DNA of 64,000 nucleotides from Mesorhizobium sp. NFR06 (GCF_900115245.1 NZ_FOVT01000008.1:186001-250000); one strand, 5' to 3'. Numbered from the stretch's first letter, positions 51,749 to 61,714 are shown. Program-made: numbers and translations. Notes: generated by a model from the letters alone, not told the origin.

Positions 51749-54202
51749 ATGGCCGGTTTGCCGACCACGGCACGCGTGGTGATCATCGGAGGCGGTGTCG
51801 TCGGCGCCTCCTCGCTCTACCACCTTTGCAAGGCGGGCTGGACCGACTGCGTGCTGCTGGAAAAGAACGAGCTCACCTCCGGCTCGACCTGGCATGCCGC
51901 CGGCAACGTGCCGACCTTCTCCTCGTCGTGGTCGCTGATGAACATGCAGCGCTATTCGACCGAGCTTTACCGGGGCCTGGCTGAAGCCGTCGACTACCCG
52001 ATGAACTACCACGTCACCGGCTCGCTCCGGCTTGCCCATACAAAGGAGCGCATGCAGGAATTCCAGCGCGCCAAGGGCATGGGCCGCTATCAGGGCATGG
52101 ACATCGACGTCGTCGGCCTCGATGAGATCACGCGCCGCTATCCCTTCATCGAAACGCATGAGCTGAAGGGCGCGCTCTACGACCCGAGCGACGGCGACAT
52201 CGATCCGGCGCAGTTGACGCAGGCGCTCGCCAAGGGCGCGCGCGACATGGGCGCGAAAATCATCCGCTTCTGCCCGGTCACCGGCGTCCGCCGCGAGAAC
52301 GACGAATGGGTGATCGCGACGCCGCAAGGCGAAATCCGCTGCGAGATCGTCATCAACGCCGCCGGCTATCGCGCCGCCGAAGTCGGCAAAATGTTCGGCC
52401 GACAAGTGCCGATGATGGTGATGAGCCATCAGTATATCCTGTTCGAGGAAATTCCCGAGCTCGCAGCCTGGTCGAAGGAACAGGGCCGCAAGCTGCCGTT
52501 GCTGCGCGACGTCGACACGTCCTATTACCTGCGCCAGGAAAAGACCGGCATGAACCTCGGCCCCTACGAGCGCAATTGCCGTGCGCATTGGGCGACCCAC
52601 AGCGATCCGATGCCGGAGGATTTCTCCTTCCAGCTGTTCCCCGACGATCTCGACCGTCTCGAGCACTACCTCGCCGACGCCGTCGCCCGCGTGCCGATCC
52701 TCGGCACCGCGGGCCTGTCCAAGGTGATCAACGGACCGATTCCTTACGCGCCGGACGGCAACCCGCTGATCGGGCCGATGCCCGGCGTGCCGAACGCCTT
52801 CGAGGCCTGCGTCTTCACCTTCGGCATCGCCCAGGGCGGCGGCGCCGGCAAGGTGCTGGCCGAGTGGGTGACCGAGGGCCAGACCGAATGGGACATGTGG
52901 TCCTGCGATCCGCGCCGCTTCACGTCTTTTGCCTCCGCGCCCGACTATTGCCTCGCCAAGGGCATGGAGATCTACGGCAACGAATATGCCATCCAGTTCC
53001 CGCGCCATGCCTGGCCGGAGGGACGCAATCGCAAGCTGTCGCCGCTGCACGATCGCATCAAGGCGCTGGGCGGCCAGTTCGACGCCTATAACGGCTGGGA
53101 GCGCGCCACCTGGTATGCCGGGCCGGGCGACGATACGTCCGAGGAAGCGACACTGACCTTCCGCCGCGACGGACCATGGCAGAATCGCGTGCGCGAGGAA
53201 TGCCTGGCCGTGCGCGACGCCGCCGGCATCCTCGACCTGCCCGGCTTCTCCCGCTTCAATCTTGATGGCGCCGGCGCGGCCGAGTGGCTGGCAAAGCAGG
53301 TCACCGGTTTGGTGCCGAAGCCAGGCCGCATCGGCCTCGTCTATTTCGCCGACGACAAGGGCCGCATCGTCACCGAAATGTCGGTCGTGCGCCATGGCGA
53401 GGAGCTGATGACGCTGATCACCGCGGCGGTGGCGCAGTGGCACGACTTCGAATGGCTGAAATCGCGCATGCCCGCTGACGCGGCCTTCACGCTGACCGAC
53501 CGGACGGAAGAATATTCAACCCAGATCCTCGCAGGCCCGAACTCGCGCAAGATCCTGGCCGAGGTCTGCGATGCCGATCTTGCCCTGCCCTGGCTGACAC
53601 ATCAGGAAACCACCATCGCCGGGCGCTGGGCGAAACTGGTGCGCGTCTCCTTCGCCGGCGAGCTCGGCTGGGAGATCCACACCAAGGTCGCGGACACGGC
53701 GACTGTCTTCGACGCCGTCTGGGCCGCCGGCCAGAAGCACGGGCTGAAGCCGTTCGGCATGTATGCGCTGGATTCACTGCGGTTGGAAAAAGGCTACCGC
53801 GCCTGGAAGGGCGACCTTTCGACCGACTATTCGATCCTGCAAGGCGGACTGGAGCGCTTCGTCAAATGGGATAAACCAGACTTCCGCGGCAAGGCGGCTT
53901 TGCTCAACGAAAAGCAGCAAGGCGTGAAGAAACGCTTCGTCACCCTGGTCGTCGAGAACCCCGGCGATTGCGACGCGCCCTATATGTCGACGCTCTGGCA
54001 TGACGGCAGGATCGTCGGCGAAACGACATCCGGCGGCTGGGGTCATCGCGTCGAAAGATCGATCGCGCTCGGCATGCTGCGCACCGATCTCACCGAACCG
54101 GGCACCGCCGTCGAGGTCGAGATTTTTGGTGATCGCTTCAAGGCGGTCGTGCAGAACGACGAGCCGCTGTGGGATCCGAAGAACCAGAGGTTGCGGGCAT
54201 GA
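51749..54202 (+). CDS. FAD/GcvT dehydrogenase (dimethylglycine dehydrogenase family), first of operon
   Basis: An 817-residue protein. VVIIGGGVVGASSLYHL is the FAD motif; STWHAAG holds the His used for covalent flavin linkage in dimethylglycine dehydrogenase. The C-terminal GcvT domain has VSFAGELGWEIHT. GGAGGAAG lies 7 bases before the ATG. Its stop overlaps the homocysteine methyltransferase start by 4 bp. It probably removes one N-methyl group as methylenetetrahydrofolate. Confidence 0.92.
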   Translation: MAGLPTTARVVIIGGGVVGASSLYHLCKAGWTDCVLLEKNELTSGSTWHAAGNVPTFSSSWSLMNMQRYSTELYRGLAEAVDYPMNYHVTGSLRLAHTKERMQEFQRAKGMGRYQGMDIDVVGLDEITRRYPFIETHELKGALYDPSDGDIDPAQLTQALAKGARDMGAKIIRFCPVTGVRRENDEWVIATPQGEIRCEIVINAAGYRAAEVGKMFGRQVPMMVMSHQYILFEEIPELAAWSKEQGRKLPLLRDVDTSYYLRQEKTGMNLGPYERNCRAHWATHSDPMPEDFSFQLFPDDLDRLEHYLADAVARVPILGTAGLSKVINGPIPYAPDGNPLIGPMPGVPNAFEACVFTFGIAQGGGAGKVLAEWVTEGQTEWDMWSCDPRRFTSFASAPDYCLAKGMEIYGNEYAIQFPRHAWPEGRNRKLSPLHDRIKALGGQFDAYNGWERATWYAGPGDDTSEEATLTFRRDGPWQNRVREECLAVRDAAGILDLPGFSRFNLDGAGAAEWLAKQVTGLVPKPGRIGLVYFADDKGRIVTEMSVVRHGEELMTLITAAVAQWHDFEWLKSRMPADAAFTLTDRTEEYSTQILAGPNSRKILAEVCDADLALPWLTHQETTIAGRWAKLVRVSFAGELGWEIHTKVADTATVFDAVWAAGQKHGLKPFGMYALDSLRLEKGYRAWKGDLSTDYSILQGGLERFVKWDKPDFRGKAALLNEKQQGVKKRFVTLVVENPGDCDAPYMSTLWHDGRIVGETTSGGWGHRVERSIALGMLRTDLTEPGTAVEVEIFGDRFKAVVQNDEPLWDPKNQRLRA

Positions 54203-55098
54203 CCTCCGTCATCCTCACTGACGGCGGCATGGGGCAGGAACTGGTCCGGCGCAGCAGGTCCGAGCCCACGCCGTTATGGTCGGCCAGGGTGCTGATCGAC
54301 GAGCCGGAATTGGTGCGCGGCCTGCATGCGGAATTCATCCGTGCCGGCGCGCGTGTCATCACCATCAACACCTATTCGGCAACGCCGGAGCGCCTGGCGC
54401 GCGAGGGCGCAGAAGATCTGTTCAAGCCTTTGCAGAAGCGCGGCATCGAACTGGCGCGCCAGGCTCGCGACGAGGCCGGCGACACTGCCATCGCCGGTTG
54501 CCTGTCGCCTCTATTCGGCAGCTACGCGCCGGCACTGACCATCTCCTTCGAGGACACACTCGATATCTATCGCCGCATCGTCGCCGAGCAGACAGACGGC
54601 GTCGATCTGTTCCTGTGCGAGACAATGGCTTCCGCCGAGGAGGCGCGCGCGGCGGTCACCGCGGCTTCGGAAAGCGGCAAGCCCGTATGGGTGTCCTGGA
54701 CGCTCGCCGATCATGGCACGCCGCGCCTGCGCGGCGGCGAAACCATTGCTGCCGCGGCTAACGCCCTCGGCGACCTGCCGGTCGCGGCTCGGCTGCTCAA
54801 CTGCTGCCGGCCCGAAGCCATCGCCACCGCCTTGCCCGAACTCGTCGCCCTGGGCGGGCCGGTGGGCGCCTATGCCAATGGCTTCACTTCGGTGGAGGCG
54901 CTGAAGCATGGCGGGACGGTGGATGTGCTGCACACCCGCCATGATCTCGATCCGCAAGCCTATGCGGACCAGGCCGTCGGCTGGGTCGATGTCGGCGCCG
55001 GCATTGTCGGCGGCTGTTGCGAGGTCGGCCCCGCCCATATCGCCGCCCTGCGCGACAAGCTTACGCAGGCCGGCCACCAGATTTCGGGAGTCTCCTGA
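54199..55098 (+). CDS. Homocysteine S-methyltransferase family protein
   Basis: A 299-residue TIM-barrel enzyme with DGGMGQEL, LLNCCRPEA and IVGGCCEVGPAHI, which supply the three zinc-binding cysteines. It transfers a methyl group to homocysteine, here most likely from a quaternary betaine. The start overlaps the previous gene and its TGA overlaps the next ATG, placing it inside a coupled operon. Confidence 0.92.
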   Translation: MTSVILTDGGMGQELVRRSRSEPTPLWSARVLIDEPELVRGLHAEFIRAGARVITINTYSATPERLAREGAEDLFKPLQKRGIELARQARDEAGDTAIAGCLSPLFGSYAPALTISFEDTLDIYRRIVAEQTDGVDLFLCETMASAEEARAAVTAASESGKPVWVSWTLADHGTPRLRGGETIAAAANALGDLPVAARLLNCCRPEAIATALPELVALGGPVGAYANGFTSVEALKHGGTVDVLHTRHDLDPQAYADQAVGWVDVGAGIVGGCCEVGPAHIAALRDKLTQAGHQISGVS

Positions 55099-56279
55099 TG
55101 CCAAAACCGTCAAAGCGCATTACTGGTATCGTGCCTTCGGGCAAGGATGGCTGGGAAGTCCATTTCGCGGCCTGGACCCGACGGGCCGCCGGCGAGGACA
55201 TCATCGTGCTTTCGGTCGGCGACCACGACTTCGACACGCCTTCCGAAACGATCGAGGCCTGCGTAGCCGCCGTGCGCGGCAGCAATCACCACTATACGCC
55301 GCTGCCCGGTCTGCCGCGTCTGCGCAAGGCGATGGCCGCTGCCGCGACCGCCTGCACAGGCGTCCCGACGGAACCCGACGAGGTCATCGCCACGCCGGGC
55401 GGCCAGGCAGCGCTTTATGCCGCCGTGCAGGGTGTGCTCGACCCGGGCGATCACGCCATCGTAGTCGCGCCCTATTACGCCACCTACCCCAACACCTTCA
55501 GCGCCGCGGGCGCCAGTTTCACCGTGGTCGAAACACCGGCCGAAGACGGCTTCCAGCCGCGCGCCGAGATGATCCGCGCCGCGTTGAGGCCCAACACGCG
55601 CGCCATCCTGATCAACACCCCGAACAACCCGACCGGGGCGGTCTATTCGCGTGAGCGTCTCGAACAGCTGGCGGAAATCTGCACCGAGCACGATCTCTGG
55701 CTGTTGTCGGACGAGGTCTACTGGACGCTCGGCGGCGGCGAGCACGTCTCGCCGCGTTCGCTGCCCGGCATGGCCGCGCGCACGCTGGTCATCAACTCGA
55801 TGTCGAAGAGCCATGGCATGACCGGTTGGCGCATGGGCTGGTTGACCGGGCCTAAAGCGATGATCGCGCTGATGACCGACCTCAACCTGGTGACGACCTA
55901 CGGGCTGCCTGCCTTCATCTCGATCGCCTGCGCCGAAGCGCTGGAGAACCACTATGGCGTGAAGGACATCGCCGAGCGCTACGCCGCGCGACGCACCGTC
56001 TTCCTCGATGCCTTACGCGGCGCCAACGAGGTCACCGTGCGCGGCTCCGAAGGCGGCATGTTCATCATGCTCGATGTCTCCGCCGTCGAGCCCGACGACG
56101 AAAAATTCGCCTGGGCGCTGCTCGATCAGGAAAAGGTAGGCGTCATGCCCGGATCGAGCTTCGGCGAAGCCGCCGCCGGTCACGTCCGCATCAGCCTCTG
56201 CCAGCCCGAACCCATCCTCAGGGAAGCCGCACTCCGCGTGCGCCGCTTCGTTTCCAACTATCGCCGCGAGGCCGCATGA
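55098..56279 (+). CDS. Class I/II pyridoxal-phosphate aminotransferase
   Basis: A 393-residue enzyme with NTPNNPTGAVYSRE, LLSDEVYWTL (Asp and Tyr that contact PLP) and SMSKSHGMTGWRMGW with the Schiff-base Lys. It would deaminate an alpha-amino acid to the keto acid. Being locked between two methyl-removing genes, it probably acts on the fully demethylated product. Confidence 0.92.
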   Translation: MPKPSKRITGIVPSGKDGWEVHFAAWTRRAAGEDIIVLSVGDHDFDTPSETIEACVAAVRGSNHHYTPLPGLPRLRKAMAAAATACTGVPTEPDEVIATPGGQAALYAAVQGVLDPGDHAIVVAPYYATYPNTFSAAGASFTVVETPAEDGFQPRAEMIRAALRPNTRAILINTPNNPTGAVYSRERLEQLAEICTEHDLWLLSDEVYWTLGGGEHVSPRSLPGMAARTLVINSMSKSHGMTGWRMGWLTGPKAMIALMTDLNLVTTYGLPAFISIACAEALENHYGVKDIAERYAARRTVFLDALRGANEVTVRGSEGGMFIMLDVSAVEPDDEKFAWALLDQEKVGVMPGSSFGEAAAGHVRISLCQPEPILREAALRVRRFVSNYRREAA

Positions 56280-58723
56280 GCAAAGCCGTTCCCAGCAAAG
56301 CTCGCGCGGTGATCATCGGCGGCGGCGTTTCCGGCTGCTCGGTCGCCTACCATCTGGCCAAGCTTGGCTGGACCGACATCGTGCTTCTCGAGCGCAAGCA
56401 GCTCACCAGCGGCACGACCTGGCACGCCGCCGGCCTGATCGGCCAGTTGCGCGGCTCGCAGAACATGACGCGGCTGGCGAAGTACTCGGCCGACCTTTAC
56501 GTCAAGCTCGAAGCCGAGACCGATGTCGGCACCGGCATGCGCCAGGTCGGCTCGATCACCGTGGCGCTGACGGAAGAGCGCAAGCACGAGATCTATCGGC
56601 AGGCATCGCTCGCCCGCGCCTTCGATGTCGATGTGCGCGAGATTTCGCCGAGCGAAGTCAAGCAAATGTATCCGCATCTCAACGTGTCCGACGTGGTCGG
56701 CGCCGTGCATCTGCCGCTCGACGGCCAGTGCGACCCCGCCAACATCGCCATGGCATTGGCCAAGGGTGCGCGCCAGCGCGGTGCGACAATCATCGAAAAC
56801 GTCAAGGTCACCAAGGTTCACACCAGGAACGGCCGCGTCTCCGGCGTCTCCTGGGCGCAAGGCGAGGACCAAGGCACCATCGAGACGGACATCGTCGTCA
56901 ATTGCGCTGGCATGTGGGCGCGCGAGCTCGGGCGGCAGAACGGCGTCACTATCCCGCTCCATGCCTGCGAGCATTTCTATCTCGTCACCGAACCGATCCC
57001 CGGCCTCTCCCGCCTGCCGGTGCTGCGGGTGCCGGACGAGTGCGCCTATTACAAGGAGGACGCCGGCAAGATGATGCTCGGCGCCTTCGAGCCAGTGGCG
57101 AAGCCCTGGGGCATGGACGGCATCCGCGAGGATTTCTGCTTCGACCAGCTGCCCGAGGATATGGACCATTTCGAGCCGATCTTGGAAATGGGCGTCAACC
57201 GCATGCCGATGCTGGGCACCGCCGGCATCCACACCTTCTTCAACGGTCCGGAGAGTTTCACGCCGGACGACCGCTACTATCTCGGCGAAGCGCCGGAGCT
57301 CTCCGGCTACTGGATGGCGACCGGCTACAATTCGATCGGCATCGTCTCCTCCGGCGGCGCCGGCATGGCGCTCGCGCAATGGATCAATGACGGCGAGGCG
57401 CCCTTCGACCTCTGGGAGGTCGATATCCGCCGCGCCCAGCCTTTCCAGAAGAACCGCCGCTATCTGAAAGAGCGCGTCTCGGAAACGCTCGGCCTGCTCT
57501 ATGCCGACCATTTCCCCTACCGCCAGATGGCGACGTCGCGCGGCGTGCGCCGCTCGCCCCTGCATGAGCATCTGAAGGCGCGCGGCGCCGTGTTCGGCGA
57601 AGTGGCGGGTTGGGAGCGCGCCAACTGGTTCGCCAGGCCGGGCCAGGAACGCGAATACCGCTATTCCTGGAAGCGGCAGAACTGGTTCGACAACCAGCGC
57701 GAGGAGCACCTTGCGGTCCGCAACGGCGTTGGCCTGTTCGATATGACCTCGTTCGGCAAGATTCGCGTCGAGGGCCGCGACGCCTGTGCCTTCCTGCAAA
57801 GGCTTTGCGCCAACGACATGGACGTGGCGCCGGGCAAGATCGTCTATACGCAGATGCTCAACGCCAGGGGCGGCATCGAGAGCGATCTTACGGTGACCCG
57901 GCTTTCGGAGATGGCCTACTTTCTCGTCGTGCCCGGCGCCACCTTGCAGCGCGACCTTGCCTGGCTGAGGCGGCATGTCGCCGACGACTTCGTCGTCATC
58001 ACCGACGTGACCGCCGCTGAAGCCGTCATCTGCCTGATGGGTCCGGACTCGCGAAAACTGATCCAGAAGGTCAGCCCGAACGATTTCTCCAACGAAGCAA
58101 ATCCGTTCGGCACCTTTCAGGAGATCGAGATCGGCATGGGGCTGGCTCGCGCGCACCGCGTCACCTATGTCGGCGAGCTCGGCTGGGAGCTCTATGTCTC
58201 GACCGAACAGGCCGCTCACGTCTTCGAAGCGATCACTGAAGCCGGCGCGGATGTCGGATTGAAACTCTGCGGGCTGCACACCCTTGATTCCTGCCGCATC
58301 GAAAAGGCCTTCCGCCATTTCGGCCACGACATCACCGATGAGGACAATGTGCTGGAAGCGGGCCTGGGCTTCGCGGTGAAGACGGCCAAGCCCAACTTCA
58401 TCGGCCGCGACGCCGTGCTCCGGAAGAAAGAAGGCGGATTGAACAGGCGCCTGGTTCAGTTCCGCTTGAAGGATCCGCAGCCTTTGCTCTTCCACAACGA
58501 GGCAATCGTACGCGACGGCAAAATCGTTGGCCCGATCACATCTGGCAATTACGGCCACCATCTCGGCGGCGCGATCGGCCTCGGCTATGTGCCGTGCCGC
58601 GGCGAGAGCGAGGCGGACCTGCTTGGCTCATCCTACGAGGTCGAGATCGCCGGCGAACGCTTTGCCGCGGGGGCCTCGCTGAAGCCGATGTATGACCCCA
58701 AGGCGGAACGGGTGAGGATGTGA
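56276..58723 (+). CDS. FAD/GcvT dehydrogenase (dimethylglycine dehydrogenase family), second of operon
   Basis: An 815-residue protein with VIIGGGVSGCSVAYHLAKLG, TTWHAAGLIGQLRG and a GcvT domain (YVGELGWELYVS). It overlaps the aminotransferase gene by 4 bp (ATGA). It ends the operon; a dispersed repeat follows. With the first copy it provides two oxidative N-demethylation steps. Confidence 0.92.
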   Translation: MSKAVPSKARAVIIGGGVSGCSVAYHLAKLGWTDIVLLERKQLTSGTTWHAAGLIGQLRGSQNMTRLAKYSADLYVKLEAETDVGTGMRQVGSITVALTEERKHEIYRQASLARAFDVDVREISPSEVKQMYPHLNVSDVVGAVHLPLDGQCDPANIAMALAKGARQRGATIIENVKVTKVHTRNGRVSGVSWAQGEDQGTIETDIVVNCAGMWARELGRQNGVTIPLHACEHFYLVTEPIPGLSRLPVLRVPDECAYYKEDAGKMMLGAFEPVAKPWGMDGIREDFCFDQLPEDMDHFEPILEMGVNRMPMLGTAGIHTFFNGPESFTPDDRYYLGEAPELSGYWMATGYNSIGIVSSGGAGMALAQWINDGEAPFDLWEVDIRRAQPFQKNRRYLKERVSETLGLLYADHFPYRQMATSRGVRRSPLHEHLKARGAVFGEVAGWERANWFARPGQEREYRYSWKRQNWFDNQREEHLAVRNGVGLFDMTSFGKIRVEGRDACAFLQRLCANDMDVAPGKIVYTQMLNARGGIESDLTVTRLSEMAYFLVVPGATLQRDLAWLRRHVADDFVVITDVTAAEAVICLMGPDSRKLIQKVSPNDFSNEANPFGTFQEIEIGMGLARAHRVTYVGELGWELYVSTEQAAHVFEAITEAGADVGLKLCGLHTLDSCRIEKAFRHFGHDITDEDNVLEAGLGFAVKTAKPNFIGRDAVLRKKEGGLNRRLVQFRLKDPQPLLFHNEAIVRDGKIVGPITSGNYGHHLGGAIGLGYVPCRGESEADLLGSSYEVEIAGERFAAGASLKPMYDPKAERVRM

Positions 58724-58728
58724 TCTCT

Positions 58729-58855
58729 TCCTTCTCCCCGTTCAACGGGAAGAAGGTGCCCGAGGGCGGATGAGGGGCAGCGCCAGTCTCTCGTATGTTC
58801 GCGCCGCCCCTCATCTGGCTGCCGCCATCTTCTCCCCGTAAACGGGGCGAAGAAA
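58729..58855. repeat. Composite dispersed repeat, head-to-head
   Basis: A first unit, CTTCTCCCCGTT then GGTGCCCGAGGGCGGATGAG, is followed in inverse by CCGCCCCTCATCTGGCTGCC and CTTCTCCCCGT. Related to 3604-3662. It sits between the operon end and the next stop codon and may act as a bidirectional terminator. Confidence 0.75.
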
Positions 58856-58862
58856 GCCAATC

Positions 58863-59450
58863 TCAAAACCTCTCCAGCCTCGCCCTCACCTTCGCCAGGA
58901 ACGCCGCCCTGCTCTTCGGCGTCGACGAATCCATCAGATAATGCGCCAGGAAGAACGTCTTGCAGCGCGTGGCGCAGAGCGCGCGCATGCCGCGCAGGAT
59001 GGTCTTGCGGCCTGGCTGGCCGACGACGACGCTCCACCAGGTCGGCGCGCCGCAGGTGGTGACGACGCCGACCTTGGTCACATGCCTCATCAGCGACTTG
59101 ATCCTCCCTTTGCCTGCCGGCAGCTGGAAGGCGATGTCGGTGGCCCAAACCCGGTCGAACCAGCCCTTCAGCATCGCCGGCAGCCCGTACCACCATGTCG
59201 GGTAGATGAAGAGGATTGCCTGCGCCCATTTCAGGAGTTCGAAATGCGGCTGAAGCGCAGCATCGTCCGGCGCACGGTCGTTGTAGGAGCGCCGCTCCTC
59301 GCAGCTCATCACCGGATCGAAATTCTCGGCATAAAGGTCGAGCAGCCGCACGTCCCAACCGCGACCCTTCAGCACCTCGACGGCGGTGTCGCGGATCGCC
59401 GCGCAATAGCTTTGCGGCACCGGATGGCAATAGACCACCAGCACGCGCAT
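58863..59450 (-). CDS. NAD(P)H-dependent oxidoreductase (flavodoxin-like fold)
   Basis: A 195-residue protein from ATG 59450, starting VLVVYCHPVPQSYCAA, with FIYPTWWYGLPAMLKGWFDR, typical of the NAD(P)H quinone reductase/MdaB/Kef-modulator group. It is paralogous to the next gene. A longer open frame upstream is a shadow of that gene. Confidence 0.88.
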   Translation of the reverse strand: MRVLVVYCHPVPQSYCAAIRDTAVEVLKGRGWDVRLLDLYAENFDPVMSCEERRSYNDRAPDDAALQPHFELLKWAQAILFIYPTWWYGLPAMLKGWFDRVWATDIAFQLPAGKGRIKSLMRHVTKVGVVTTCGAPTWWSVVVGQPGRKTILRGMRALCATRCKTFFLAHYLMDSSTPKSRAAFLAKVRARLERF

Positions 59451-60031
59451 CAGAATTGATCCATGCTGGCCGCGACCTTCGCCACGAAGGCGTTGCGCGT
59501 CTGGTCGGTCGAAAGGTTCATCGAGTAGTGCGCGAGATAGGAGATGGGAGCGCCAGGCTTGATGGTGGCGCGCAGCATGCGCTTGACGATCCTGCGCGGC
59601 GGATCGCCCATCAGCATGGCACGAAAACGGCTGCCGCCATAGGTGGTGACGGCCGCAAGCTTGCTTATGTTGTGCAGCGTCGGCTGCACCTTGCCGTTGA
59701 CCAGCTTGAACGACACGCCGGGCAGGAACACGCGGTCGAAGAAGCCTTTGAGGATCGCCGGGTAGCCGTAGTTCCAGACCGGGAAAGACAGCACCAGCGC
59801 CTCGGCTTTCAGCAGGCGCTCGATATAAGGCGCGGCCGGATCCGCAGAACTGCGCTGGATATGATAGTCCAGTTTCTCCCTGCGCGTCAGCCTGGGATCG
59901 AAATCCTCGGCATAGAGATCGCAATCGTCGACTGTATGGCCCGCCACTTCCAGCCGCTCGACGATCGTGCGGTGCAGACCGGCATTGAAGCTGGTCTCGA
60001 CCGGGTGAGCGTATAGCACGAGGATTTTCAC
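59450..60031 (-). CDS. NAD(P)H-dependent oxidoreductase (flavodoxin-like fold), paralogue
   Basis: A 193-residue protein starting ILVLYAHPVETSFNAG with SFPVWNYGYPAILKGFFDR. Its stop shares one base with the start of the gene at 58863, so the pair is coupled and probably arose by tandem duplication. Confidence 0.88.
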   Translation of the reverse strand: MKILVLYAHPVETSFNAGLHRTIVERLEVAGHTVDDCDLYAEDFDPRLTRREKLDYHIQRSSADPAAPYIERLLKAEALVLSFPVWNYGYPAILKGFFDRVFLPGVSFKLVNGKVQPTLHNISKLAAVTTYGGSRFRAMLMGDPPRRIVKRMLRATIKPGAPISYLAHYSMNLSTDQTRNAFVAKVAASMDQF

Positions 60032-60082
60032 GGGCGAACATCCCGCAGGTCAGCGTCAGGCGCCCCCATTGCCTGGCGCCAA

Positions 60083-60232
60083 ATCTCCGCCCTTGAGGGG
60101 GAGATGTCGCCGTGGGCGACAGAGGGGGTCGCCTCGCATGGAGCGCCAACGCCCTCCGCGACGTCCGACGGCGCTCTATAAGAAGCGACCCTCTCTGGCC
60201 TGCCGGCCATCTCCCCCTCAAGGGGGGAGATC
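60083..60232. repeat. Composite inverted repeat, CTCCCCCTC family
   Basis: ATCTCC...GGGGGAGAT (60083-60104) and ATCTCCCCCTC...GGAGAT (60210-60232) are local palindromes that also face each other. GCGACCCTCTCTGGCCTGCC lies between them, with a further GGCAGGCCAGAGGGGG to 60287. Different from the CTTCTCCCCG family. Confidence 0.75.
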
Positions 60233-60310
60233 CGACGCCGCCATGGCTTTCGCCAATCGCCAATGTGGCGGGCAGGCCAGAGGGGGGTACGGCGCCGTCC
60301 GCTCATCGAC

Positions 60311-61714
60311 CTAGCTCGCCCTCTGCAGCCCCTTGAACAGGAACGACTTGCCGGAACGGTAGTCGTAATCCGGGTTTTCCCAGGCGATCATTTTGCCGGG
60401 GTTGAGCAGGCCTTGCGGGTCGGTCTCGCGCTTGAAGGCAAGCTGGACATCGTCGGTCCGCTTCATGCCGCCTTCTTCCAGCGTGTAGCGGTGCGGATTG
60501 AAGATCCAGCAGCCATTATCCTCGTGGATGCGGATGATCTCGTCCAGCCGTTCCGTCGTGGTGAAGCGCACCAGCGGCAGGCCTGCGGCGCCGATGGCGC
60601 CGTCGAAGCGGATGAATTCGAGATGCGCCGGCACCTCGTCGCCGAAACGCTCGACCATCGCCTTGACGTGGGCGAGATGGTCCGGCGACGGATAGCGCGC
60701 CTGCAGGTAAGTGATGGTCGGATCGACACGGATCGCGCGCAGGGTCGTGTGGTTCCAGGTCAGCTCATAGGCAGGCGGCAGGCCCTTGAGGTCGGTCTCC
60801 CGGTCGGCCCGGAAGACGATCTCGCCCTTGCCATTGCGAACGAAGGCGTCGAAGGCATCCATCGCATGCGGCGCGATCATGCAAACCACGATGCTCTGCT
60901 CGCGCCGGAAGAATTTTTGGTGCCGTTTGAAATAGTCGTAAGGGATCGGCGCCGCGATAGGCGTGATCAGCTTCGCCAATATGCCGTCCTGGACGGCAAG
61001 GTCGTTGCCGAAGCCGGCCGCATCCATGAAATCGTCGAAGCCTACGATGACGTCGATCCAGTCGTAGGAGGCCGTCAGCGGCATCTCGACCTCGGTGATG
61101 ATGCCATTCGTGCCATAGGCATGCATGACCTTCAGCACCTCCTCGCCGGTCAGCGCCATGACGCGCGGCTCGGCCTCCATCGTCACGGTCCGCAGACGAA
61201 TGACATTGCCGAGGTCGCGCAACCCGCCCCAACGGATCGAACCGATGCCGCCGGAGCCTCCTGCAACAAAGCCGCCGATGGAGGCCGTGTTGTAAGTGGA
61301 AGGCGACATGCGCAGTTCCTGACCGGAATGCGCTCGTGTCGCCTTGTCGATATCGGCGAGCACCGCGCCGGGCCCGGTCACCACGCGGCCCGGCGCGATC
61401 GTCTTGACTTCGTTCATCTCGGCGAGGTTGAGCACCACGCCGCCCGACAGCGGCATCGCCTGGCCGTAATTGCCGGTGCCGCTGCCGCGCGGCGTCACCG
61501 GAACGCCGAGCCGGTGACAAGCGGCGAGCACGCGGACGACTTCGTCCTCGTTCTTCGGCGTGACGATGAGATCGCCTTTGACATGGTCGAGTTGCGCCTT
61601 CAGCACCGGGCTGTACCAGTAGAAATCGCGACTCTTCTGCTGGACGATCGCCGGATGATCGTCGACCTTGATCCCATCGAGATCGCGCTTCAGCGCCCCA
61701 ATATCCATTGTCAC
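60311..61714 (-). CDS. FAD-binding oxidoreductase (GlcD/lactate dehydrogenase-like)
   Basis: A 467-residue flavoprotein. PVTPRGSGTGNYGQAMPLSG and GGFVAGGSGGIGSIRWGG are the PCMH-type FAD-binding motifs. GTG 61714 overlaps the amidohydrolase stop by 4 bp; ATG 61708 is an alternative. The substrate is probably a 2-hydroxy acid or a product of the neighbouring amidohydrolase. Confidence 0.88.
   Translation of the reverse strand: MTMDIGALKRDLDGIKVDDHPAIVQQKSRDFYWYSPVLKAQLDHVKGDLIVTPKNEDEVVRVLAACHRLGVPVTPRGSGTGNYGQAMPLSGGVVLNLAEMNEVKTIAPGRVVTGPGAVLADIDKATRAHSGQELRMSPSTYNTASIGGFVAGGSGGIGSIRWGGLRDLGNVIRLRTVTMEAEPRVMALTGEEVLKVMHAYGTNGIITEVEMPLTASYDWIDVIVGFDDFMDAAGFGNDLAVQDGILAKLITPIAAPIPYDYFKRHQKFFRREQSIVVCMIAPHAMDAFDAFVRNGKGEIVFRADRETDLKGLPPAYELTWNHTTLRAIRVDPTITYLQARYPSPDHLAHVKAMVERFGDEVPAHLEFIRFDGAIGAAGLPLVRFTTTERLDEIIRIHEDNGCWIFNPHRYTLEEGGMKRTDDVQLAFKRETDPQGLLNPGKMIAWENPDYDYRSGKSFLFKGLQRAS

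Noticed and set aside
60083..60232. CRISPR-like array
   Set aside because: Repeats are inverted and of unequal spacing with no uniform spacers; it is a composite palindromic repeat.
58863..60263. 466-residue minus-strand protein
   Set aside because: N-terminal part is a shadow of the paralogous reductase gene; the real gene starts at 59450.
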